Shown here piece after piece: positions 26,514 through 33,378 of a stretch of 64,000 nt of DNA. Location: assembly GCF_042427745.1 (NCBI RefSeq), contig NZ_JBHMFA010000009.1, one strand, 5' to 3'. The notes beneath the pieces are model-generated. The model was not told the origin of the DNA and made no database searches. It saw only the letters and a list, made by a program, of their open reading frames with translations. Source of the stretch: Algibacter miyuki. GTDB lineage: Bacteria > Bacteroidota > Bacteroidia > Flavobacteriales > Flavobacteriaceae. The stretch's first letter is position 1. Each line of letters opens with the position of its first letter. The translations under genes and the position numbers were made by a program.

Positions 26514-28463
26514 ATGAGCGAAGAAAAAGAAGAGTTTAACAAGCACAATTATTCTGCCGATAGCATTCAAGCTTTAGAAGGTATGGAGCACGTGCGTATG
26601 CGTCCGTCGATGTATATTGGCGATGTTGGTGTACGTGGTTTACACCATTTAGTTTACGAGGTTGTCGATAACTCGATTGATGAGGCTTTAGCCGGACATT
26701 GTAATAATATTACAGTAATTATCAACGAAGATAACTCGATTACTACTGAAGATGATGGTCGTGGTATTCCTGTAGATTTACACAAAAAAGAAGGTGTTTC
26801 GGCTCTAGAAGTTGTAATGACTAAAATTGGTGCTGGTGGTAAATTCGATAAAGATTCTTATAAAGTTTCTGGTGGATTGCACGGTGTTGGTGTAAGTTGT
26901 GTAAATGCTTTATCTGCACATTTAAGAGCTACGGTTTATAGAAATGGAGAAATTTGGGAACAAGAGTACGAGCGCGGTAAAGCTGTATATCCTGTAAAGA
27001 AAATAGGAGAAACGGATAAACGTGGTACTATAGTTACTTTTAGACCAGATGAAACTATTTTTAAACAAACTTTAGAGTATAGTTATGATACTTTAGCAAG
27101 CCGTTTACGTGAGTTAGCTTACCTTAATAAAGGTATTACAATCCATTTAGTTGATAGAAGAACTAAAAAAGAAGATGGCGAGTTTGAAGGTGAAACGTTC
27201 CATTCTGAAGAAGGTTTAAAAGAGTTTATCAAGTATTTAGATGCCACTCGTGAGCCTTTAATGAAAGATGTTATCGCTTTTGAAGGAGAGAAAAATGGTG
27301 TACCTGTTGAGGTTGCCATGATTTATAATACATCATACGCCGAGAATTTACATTCTTACGTAAATAATATTAATACACATGAAGGTGGAACACACCTTTC
27401 TGGTTTCCGTCGTGGTTTAACTCATACCCTTAAAAAGTATGCAGATGAATCAGGATTATTAAAAAACTTAAAGTTTGATATTGCTGGTGATGATTTCCGT
27501 GAAGGACTTACCGCTATTATTTCTGTAAAAGTACAGGAACCTCAATTTGAAGGGCAAACCAAAACAAAATTAGGTAACCGTGAAGTTTCTGCATCTGTAA
27601 GTCAAGCAGTATCAGAAATGCTTACCGATTACTTAGAAGAACATCCAGATGATGCTAAAATCATTGTTCAAAAAGTAATTTTAGCTGCACAAGCACGTCA
27701 CGCCGCTCAAAAGGCCCGTGATATGGTACAACGTAAAACGGTAATGAGTATTGGTGGTTTACCTGGTAAACTATCCGATTGTTCTGAGCAAGATCCTGCA
27801 AAATGCGAAGTATTCCTTGTAGAGGGAGATTCGGCAGGTGGTACGGCTAAACAAGGTCGTGACCGTGCATTTCAAGCTATTTTACCTTTAAGAGGTAAGA
27901 TTTTGAATGTTGAAAAAGCGATGACTCATAAGGTTTTTGAAAACGAAGAGATTAAAAATATCTTTACTGCGCTAGGTGTAACTATTGGTACTGAGGAAGA
28001 TAGTAAAGCTTTAAACCTTTCAAAACTACGTTACCATAAAGTAGTGATTATGTGTGATGCCGATATCGATGGTAGTCACATTGCTACTTTAATTTTAACA
28101 TTCTTCTTTAGATACATGAAGGAGCTTATTGAAAATGGACATATTTACATTGCAACACCGCCATTATACTTAGTAAAACGTGGTGCTAAAAAACAATATG
28201 CTTGGTCTGATGAAGAACGTGATACTATTGTTTCTGAGTTTGGAGATGGATCTAAGATTCAACGTTATAAGGGTCTTGGAGAGATGAACGCAGAACAACT
28301 TTGGGATACTACTATGAATCCTGAATTTAGAACCATGCGTTTAGTTCAAATTGAAAACGGAACAGAAGCTGATAGAGTTTTCTCTATGTTAATGGGGGAT
28401 GAAGTGCCACCTCGTAGAGAGTTTATTGAGAAGAATGCTATTTACGCAAATATTGACGCGTAA
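26514..28463 (+). CDS. gyrB: DNA gyrase subunit B
   Basis: 649 residues. GHKL ATPase motifs: VDNSIDEALAG (about 47-57), DDGRGIPV, and GGLHGVGVSCVNALS. The TOPRIM domain has FLVEGDSAGGTA (about 436-447) and DADIDGSHI (about 513-521). The C-terminus ends with the usual PRREFIEKNA segment. It is the ATPase and TOPRIM half of gyrase that introduces negative supercoils. Length matches Flavobacteriaceae GyrB. A strong terminator follows. Confidence 0.98.
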   Translation: MSEEKEEFNKHNYSADSIQALEGMEHVRMRPSMYIGDVGVRGLHHLVYEVVDNSIDEALAGHCNNITVIINEDNSITTEDDGRGIPVDLHKKEGVSALEVVMTKIGAGGKFDKDSYKVSGGLHGVGVSCVNALSAHLRATVYRNGEIWEQEYERGKAVYPVKKIGETDKRGTIVTFRPDETIFKQTLEYSYDTLASRLRELAYLNKGITIHLVDRRTKKEDGEFEGETFHSEEGLKEFIKYLDATREPLMKDVIAFEGEKNGVPVEVAMIYNTSYAENLHSYVNNINTHEGGTHLSGFRRGLTHTLKKYADESGLLKNLKFDIAGDDFREGLTAIISVKVQEPQFEGQTKTKLGNREVSASVSQAVSEMLTDYLEEHPDDAKIIVQKVILAAQARHAAQKARDMVQRKTVMSIGGLPGKLSDCSEQDPAKCEVFLVEGDSAGGTAKQGRDRAFQAILPLRGKILNVEKAMTHKVFENEEIKNIFTALGVTIGTEEDSKALNLSKLRYHKVVIMCDADIDGSHIATLILTFFFRYMKELIENGHIYIATPPLYLVKRGAKKQYAWSDEERDTIVSEFGDGSKIQRYKGLGEMNAEQLWDTTMNPEFRTMRLVQIENGTEADRVFSMLMGDEVPPRREFIEKNAIYANIDA

Positions 28464-28483
28464 AACATATTTATTTTATATAC

Positions 28484-28518
28484 AAAAGCGCCTGTCTAAA
28501 TTTAGACAGGCGCTTTTT
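28484..28518 (+). terminator. Strong intrinsic terminator of gyrB
   Basis: AAAAGCGCCTGTCTAAA and its exact complement TTTAGACAGGCGCTTTT adjoin at 28500/28501, giving a 17-base perfect inverted repeat with a T tail. Confidence 0.92.
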
Positions 28519-28572
28519 ATTTGGCTATTAATGTAGGGATAATTTGGGGCAAAGTTTTTATAATATTCTTTT

Positions 28573-29037
28573 CTAGAATAGCCCCAAGCCAGCTCTTACG
28601 CTTGGTGTGCTTACTCTAACTCTCGTGTTAACTGTACTTCTGTTATTATATCTATTATTGTAATAGTTGTTGCTATAACCATAGTAGTAAAAAGAAGTAT
28701 GATGGTAGTAATGGTCGCTGTGATGGCAATGGTTATCACAATGCTCGTAGTGGTTTGCATAAGCATCTTTTTTGCCTTTCATGTATGCCCGGTAAGCTTT
28801 TTTATCGTTTTTCTTTAAGTTCTTTTCGTAAGTTTTTTGGTCTTCCCAAAAGGTTTCGTCATCGGCTTTTGTTTCTGCCGAAAATTGTTGTTCGTATTTA
28901 GCATCTTCTAATGCTCGTTTTTGGTAATACGATGTTTTGTCAATTTGTTTTTCTTGAGAAACTTCTGCTTCTTGGCTGTATGTTACAAAAGAACTTCCTA
29001 TGATTACTGCGAATACTAATGTTTTAAATAATGTCAT
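28573..29037 (-). CDS. Exported protein with a His/Cys/Tyr-rich region
   Basis: 154 residues. Signal peptide about 1-21 (VTYSQ). A charged, probably helical middle (about 25-90) is followed by a metal-ligand-rich stretch with HYEHCDNHCHHSDHYYHH at about 95-112, then a Tyr/Asn-rich segment and a basic tail. The histidine and cysteine cluster suggests metal binding in the periplasm or outside; this is inference. It has the ECF-type promoter at 29087-29115 and thus probably belongs to the regulon of the sigma factor at 31887. Confidence 0.7.
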   Translation of the reverse strand: MTLFKTLVFAVIIGSSFVTYSQEAEVSQEKQIDKTSYYQKRALEDAKYEQQFSAETKADDETFWEDQKTYEKNLKKNDKKAYRAYMKGKKDAYANHYEHCDNHCHHSDHYYHHTSFYYYGYSNNYYNNRYNNRSTVNTRVRVSTPSVRAGLGLF

Positions 29038-29086
29038 CTCTTTAAAATTTTAATGATTAATTAAGCTTTTAATAAGCCTTCATTAA

Positions 29087-29115
29087 TAAGACACTTAGTA
29101 TATAGTTTACCCTAC
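29087..29115 (-). promoter_or_regulatory. Predicted ECF-sigma promoter, site 1
   Basis: On the minus strand: GTAGGGTAAA (29115-29106), 13 bases, GTCTTA (29092-29087). It lies 50 bases before the ATG at 29037. The same two boxes with the same spacing occur at 31749-31777 and 32416-32444. Confidence 0.75.
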
Positions 29116-29151
29116 GGGATATTTGTTTTTTTATTCGGAATTAGCTTTTTA

Positions 29152-29733
29152 TTACAAATTGAAACCTAAAGAAAACTGCCAAACTCTATTTTGAGGAGAT
29201 CCTTCATCATAAATATCTCCTAAGCCAAGATGATATCTCACTCCTAAACTTACGCCTGAGTTTGTTTTAAATCCGCAACCAAAATTCATACCCCAATCAA
29301 AGTTGTTAGGTTTAAATTCTTGAGTAGTATCAAATACTCCAAAGCTACTATCAAATTCTTCCTTATGCGAAATAGCTAAGCCTGCTTGCGGTCCTGCTTC
29401 TAAATAGAAATTGTCACTAGGATATATTTTTAATAATAGAGGTACATTGATGTAATCTAGTTTTTGTGTAAATCTGCCGCTATTGTCTTGTAATTCGTAA
29501 CCTTGTTGCGAGTATAAAAATTCAATTTGTAGTGCGGCATGATTGCTGAAAAAAGATTCACCATATATGCCAGCATGAAAAGCATGCCTTTGTCCTGTTT
29601 CGGTTTCGCCATCAAAACTAACAGCGGCTAAATTATAACCGAATTTTATACCTACGTTTGATGTTTTCTCCTGTGCGTTTATACTAAGTAAGCTGCTTAA
29701 AGTTAATAAGCATGTTATAAGTAATGTTTTCAT
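29152..29733 (-). CDS. Outer-membrane beta-barrel protein (PF13568 type)
   Basis: 193 residues with a signal peptide (about 1-20, INAQ). The mature part shows GIKFGYNLAAVSF, ALQIEFLYSQQGYEL, KLDYINVPLLLKIYP, YLEAGPQAGLAIS and a C-terminal FSLGFNL, the same strand pattern as the protein at 19704. It follows the metalloprotease gene by 23 bases on the same strand, so both probably belong to the operon headed by the repeat lipoprotein. Confidence 0.88.
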   Translation of the reverse strand: MKTLLITCLLTLSSLLSINAQEKTSNVGIKFGYNLAAVSFDGETETGQRHAFHAGIYGESFFSNHAALQIEFLYSQQGYELQDNSGRFTQKLDYINVPLLLKIYPSDNFYLEAGPQAGLAISHKEEFDSSFGVFDTTQEFKPNNFDWGMNFGCGFKTNSGVSLGVRYHLGLGDIYDEGSPQNRVWQFSLGFNL

Positions 29734-29756
29734 TTTAGTTGTTTTTTAATTGAGGT

Positions 29757-30542
29757 TTATTTACCACCGTTAGCTTGTAAATCGGCAATACACTGTGCAT
29801 CTAGTTGAGGTGCAGTGCTCATACCTGCCATGTCGCTTAGGTTTGCTGCAGATTCTGATGCCCAATACATTAAGCAGTTTTCTATATCGCAATGTTTTGG
29901 GTGTTCTTCATCTTCATGTTCACTTTGTAGTGGTGTGCCTAAATTTGTGAGTCCTAATATATGTCCGAATTCATGGTTAATTACTGTCGTTTCTAGCAAT
30001 GTTCTGTCCGGTTCAAATGGACTGTTACTAAAGCTTTCTACTGTTTCTTGATAAATAACAAACGAGGTATTCCAGTAAGCTGTTCCTAACACAACGGTGT
30101 TGTTTTCTTCGGAATCATTATCAGATTTTCCGTCAGAAAAATAAGCCCAAACCGCAATTTGGTTACTTGTGTTGTAGTGTGTTCTGTGTTCAGTTTCTAT
30201 GTTGGCAATATCTTCTAAGCTATAAGTGGTTTTTCCTGGAGACGGGATCGCTCTTTTTTCAACAGTAATACCATTTGATTTATAGGTTCTGTTTTCTAAA
30301 AAAGTAGTGAAATTGTTTAAAGCACTTTCGGTAGGTTCAAAACCTTCTACATAAACGACTTCAATAATCATGCTTGTAAAGGTGTTGTCTGATAGTAAAT
30401 CGCGAGCCGAACTACCTGTGGTTTGTCGGTTTAATACTTTTGATACAGTGTTATCTGTATCATTGTCTTCTCCCGATTCGTCTTTAGAACATGCGCTTAT
30501 TATTAAAAGGCATAGAAAGGAAATTAATATTTTAAACTTCAT
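29757..30542 (-). CDS. Lipoprotein zinc metalloprotease (metzincin-like)
   Basis: 261 residues. Signal peptide with lipobox ending at Cys18 (IISAC) and an acidic linker SKDESGEDNDTD. The zinc motif HEFGHILGL is the extended HExxHxxG form, lacking the third His in the usual place but followed by H-rich residues, and a possible Met-turn CLMY lies about 35 residues later. It would be a membrane-anchored protease on the periplasmic or outer-surface side. It lies downstream of the repeat lipoprotein gene after a strong hairpin. Confidence 0.82.
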   Translation of the reverse strand: MKFKILISFLCLLIISACSKDESGEDNDTDNTVSKVLNRQTTGSSARDLLSDNTFTSMIIEVVYVEGFEPTESALNNFTTFLENRTYKSNGITVEKRAIPSPGKTTYSLEDIANIETEHRTHYNTSNQIAVWAYFSDGKSDNDSEENNTVVLGTAYWNTSFVIYQETVESFSNSPFEPDRTLLETTVINHEFGHILGLTNLGTPLQSEHEDEEHPKHCDIENCLMYWASESAANLSDMAGMSTAPQLDAQCIADLQANGGK

Positions 30543-30563
30543 TATATTTTGTTTTTATTTTAT

Positions 30564-30597
30564 AAAAGCAGCTCTATATTAGTATAGAGCTGCTTTT
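30564..30597 (-). terminator. Strong hairpin between lipoprotein and metalloprotease genes
   Basis: AAAAGCAGCTCTATA (30564-30578) and TATAGAGCTGCTTTT (30583-30597) form a perfect 15-pair stem with a four-base loop. The T run on the minus side is interrupted. It may lower expression of the protease relative to the lipoprotein. Confidence 0.75.
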
Positions 30598-30623
30598 AGT
30601 ATAACATGCGCGAGACTATTATT

Positions 30624-31682
30624 TTAAATTTGAGTTAAAACTAATGTAATCGCTGAATTTGTTGAACTTTGCAGAGAGATAGAACTTTGAGAAAAGCTTG
30701 TAACTTTCCAAGTATTATTTAATAATTCGAAAGAAGCGTTTCCTGTAAAAGTTAAATTTAAAAATACTTCAAGCTCAGATGCTACGGTATAAGTGCCTTC
30801 GATATTGCTTATTGTTGTGTTTACTGTGTTTTCTGCAGTACAACTTAAATCGTTAGCAAAATCGATAGTGTAATCGGCATAGTTGTTCGCGGTATTAACA
30901 CTAGCTGTTATAAAAGATTCTACTTTAAAAGTACCATCAACCAAAATACTTTCTAGTGTATTAGCGTTTTCTTCTGCTTCTTCGGTGGCTTCATCATTTT
31001 CTAAGCAATTTGTAATTGCAGTTTGTAAATCTGCATCACTATTCAGTTCAATTGCGGTATTATTTTCACCCGTTAATGTTGCTGTAATAGGGTAGTTAAT
31101 TGAGAATAAAGCATCGTTATCAAAATTATTCATATAAGTGTATAATTGTTGTTCAGATTCTATAACAATACTACCGGTTTGTTCTGCGCTTAAATCGTAA
31201 GTTAAAATTGTAATAGGGAAATCGATGTTTACACAGTTTATAGCGTCTTTACCTTCATTTTCGGCCGCTTCACAAGCATCAATAAGTGCATCGTATTCGG
31301 TTTGATTTGCAACTTGTACTTCAGTATAGTTACTTAGTTTTACGGTTAATGGGAATTGAAATTCAATGCTGTCATCATCATTTGTAAACTGTCCTAAAAT
31401 ATTTAAAACAAGTTGGTAATCTGCTTGACTAATTAAAGTAATTTCTGTGTTATTAATTGTTGCAGTTAAAGGAAATAAAATAGAAGAACAAGATACACCA
31501 TCTAAAAAATCATCAAAACTACCATCGTACATAGACGAGCGTTCTAAGTTATTTGCTGTGGGTGATGTTGCAGAATTTGTGTTTGGGTTTTGCCCGTTTT
31601 CGTTATCAATTTCATCTTGGCAAGATGTGAAACTCATAATTGATGTTAGTAGGATTGCTGTTAATAATTTTAAATTTTTCAT
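30624..31682 (-). CDS. Lipoprotein with four beta-type repeats and a C-terminal lipocalin-like region
   Basis: 352 residues from the ATG at 31680-31682, chosen because the lipobox then ends at Cys21 (FTSC). Four related segments follow, each with FP[LI]T or YPIT and then a strand and an S/NxxD/E-L/Y pattern: SILFPLTATINN, EFQFPLTVKLSN, NIDFPITILTYD and SINYPITATLTG, each spaced about 50-80 residues. The last 110 residues look beta-rich. It is a surface or periplasmic protein of unknown function. It is the first gene after the ECF-type promoter at 31749 and so a prime target of the signalling system. Confidence 0.78.
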   Translation of the reverse strand: MKNLKLLTAILLTSIMSFTSCQDEIDNENGQNPNTNSATSPTANNLERSSMYDGSFDDFLDGVSCSSILFPLTATINNTEITLISQADYQLVLNILGQFTNDDDSIEFQFPLTVKLSNYTEVQVANQTEYDALIDACEAAENEGKDAINCVNIDFPITILTYDLSAEQTGSIVIESEQQLYTYMNNFDNDALFSINYPITATLTGENNTAIELNSDADLQTAITNCLENDEATEEAEENANTLESILVDGTFKVESFITASVNTANNYADYTIDFANDLSCTAENTVNTTISNIEGTYTVASELEVFLNLTFTGNASFELLNNTWKVTSFSQSSISLQSSTNSAITLVLTQI

Positions 31683-31748
31683 GTTTTTAATTTTTAGGGT
31701 TTTTATAATTTTCTTTTTCACAGCCGTTTTTTTTCGCTGTTCTGTAAT

Positions 31749-31777
31749 TAAGACCCTTAGATATAAGTTTACCCTAC
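31749..31777 (-). promoter_or_regulatory. Predicted ECF-sigma promoter, site 2
   Basis: On the minus strand: GTAGGGTAAA (31777-31768), 13 bases, GTCTTA (31754-31749), 67 bases before the lipoprotein ATG. Same boxes and spacing as sites 1 and 3. Confidence 0.75.
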
Positions 31778-31831
31778 GATTTTTTTTAAAATATTTGAAA
31801 TTAAATATAAGTCACTGTTTATCAGTATGTA

Positions 31832-31861
31832 TTGTTGTTGATTTTTTTTGTCATATTTTTA
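31832..31861 (+). promoter_or_regulatory. Housekeeping-type promoter of the ECF sigma gene
   Basis: TTG (31832-31834), 19 bases, TATTTTTA (31854-31861), one base off TAnnTTTG. The sigma ATG is at 31887. It lacks the GTAGGGTAAA/GTCTTA boxes seen at the targets. Confidence 0.5.
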
Positions 31862-31886
31862 CCGCATATCAATTTGTATAAACTTT

Positions 31887-32408
31887 ATGAATAGCCCCAA
31901 GCATAAACTTTGCGAAGAATCTCATTTTAACACCTTTTACACAGAACATATTCAAGCCGCAAGTAATTTTGCCTTTTATAAGTGTGGAAATAGTGATGCA
32001 TCTTTAGATTATGTACAAGATGCGTTTGCTAAAATTTGGGAAAATTGTTCTAAAATAGATTTCTCTAAAGCCAAAACATATCTGTTTACCACGGTTAATA
32101 ATTTGTTTTTAAATACTATTCGACACCAAAAGGTGGTGCTAAATTATGCAAAAGAATCGCCATATTTAGATGAAACTAATTTGAATCCAGAATATATAAT
32201 GGAGGAAGATGAGTTTAAGCAAAAACTTATGTTGGTTATTGAGAACTTAAGCCCAGAACAACGCGAGGTTTTTTTATTGAATAGAATAGAAGATAAAAAA
32301 TATAGAGAGATAGCCGAGTTGTTAGATATATCTCAAAAAACAGTTGAAAAACGAATGTCGGCAGCCTTAAAAATATTAAGAAGTAAAATTGAAGACTTAA
32401 AAATTTAA
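31887..32408 (+). CDS. ECF-type RNA polymerase sigma factor
   Basis: 173 residues from the ATG at 31887; a longer frame from 31848 adds an unlikely leader. Region 2 reads FNTFYTEHIQAASNFAFYKCGN...DYVQDAFAKIWEN. Region 4 has the helix-turn-helix YREIAELLDISQKTVEKRMSAALKILR. This is the sigma-70 ECF family of the kind paired with FecR in Bacteroidota. It is followed by the FecR-like anti-sigma gene and TonB receptor gene on the same strand. Confidence 0.93.
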   Translation: MNSPKHKLCEESHFNTFYTEHIQAASNFAFYKCGNSDASLDYVQDAFAKIWENCSKIDFSKAKTYLFTTVNNLFLNTIRHQKVVLNYAKESPYLDETNLNPEYIMEEDEFKQKLMLVIENLSPEQREVFLLNRIEDKKYREIAELLDISQKTVEKRMSAALKILRSKIEDLKI

Positions 32409-32415
32409 TTTTTTA

Positions 32416-32444
32416 GTAGGGTAAATAAATAATAAGGTGTCTTA
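32416..32444 (+). promoter_or_regulatory. Predicted ECF-sigma promoter, site 3
   Basis: GTAGGGTAAA (32416-32425), 13 bases, GTCTTA (32439-32444), 19 bases before the FecR ATG at 32464. This would autoactivate the anti-sigma and receptor genes. Confidence 0.75.
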
Positions 32445-32463
32445 TAGTTGTATAGCATAAAAG

Positions 32464-33378
32464 ATGAATAAAGAAAACGACATATTAAAATGGTTTGAAG
32501 GTGAAATGTCTTTGGAAGATATTAAAAACAAATATCCTTCGGAAGATTTTTCGACTCTAGAAAAAATGGGCTTCTATTCTAAGCAGATTGAAGTGCCAAA
32601 AATAGATGCAGAACACGCTCTGGCCGATTTTAAGAAAAGATCATTTAAAAAAGAAGAAACCAAGGTTGTTCCATTAAACTTTAAAACGTTTATGAAGGTT
32701 GCTGCTGTATTGGTTGTGTTATTAACATCATCTTACTTTTTGTTTTTTAATCATACCGCATCTTATTCAACTGAAATTGCTCAAACCGAAACTCTAAAAT
32801 TACCAGATAATTCTGAAGTGATACTGAATGCACAGTCAGAGTTAGCCTTCAATAAAAAAGAATGGAACCAAAATAGAAGTTTAACCTTAAAAGGTGAAGC
32901 TTTTTTTAAAGTAACAAAAGGTAAAAAGTTTACTGTAGATACCGATGCTGGGAGTATTCAGGTTTTAGGAACGCAATTTAATGTTAAGGAACGCGATAAT
33001 TATTTTGAGGTACAATGCTACGAAGGTTCGGTTAGTGTTACACACAAAAATAATAAAACCATTTTAACTCCAGGAAAATCGGTGAGAGTTGTTAATGGAG
33101 ACATTGTAGAGGTTAAACCTTTTAATGCTGAAAATCCATCATGGTTGGCTAAAGAATCTAGTTTTAGTGAGGTGCCGCTGTGGCAAGTAATAAACGAGCT
33201 AGAAGTTCAGTATGATATTGTTATCGATACGAGTAAAATTGATGCCGAGCAGATGTTTTCTGGAACTTTTACACATAACGATAAAAACATTGCCCTGCAA
33301 TCTGTAACTATTCCGCTTAAATTAAGCTATAACATATCAGGGAAAAACGTTGAGTTTTATAACTATGAATCTAACTAA
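32464..33378 (+). CDS. FecR-type anti-sigma factor
   Basis: 304 residues. A cytoplasmic N-terminal part (about 1-75), one TM helix at about 76-95, a FecR domain (ETLKLPDNSEVILNAQSELAFNK..., about 105-200) and a C-terminal DUF4974 domain (about 235-302). It holds the sigma factor until the receptor signals. Its 3' end overlaps the receptor gene start by 14 bases, so translation is coupled. Confidence 0.93.
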   Translation: MNKENDILKWFEGEMSLEDIKNKYPSEDFSTLEKMGFYSKQIEVPKIDAEHALADFKKRSFKKEETKVVPLNFKTFMKVAAVLVVLLTSSYFLFFNHTASYSTEIAQTETLKLPDNSEVILNAQSELAFNKKEWNQNRSLTLKGEAFFKVTKGKKFTVDTDAGSIQVLGTQFNVKERDNYFEVQCYEGSVSVTHKNNKTILTPGKSVRVVNGDIVEVKPFNAENPSWLAKESSFSEVPLWQVINELEVQYDIVIDTSKIDAEQMFSGTFTHNDKNIALQSVTIPLKLSYNISGKNVEFYNYESN

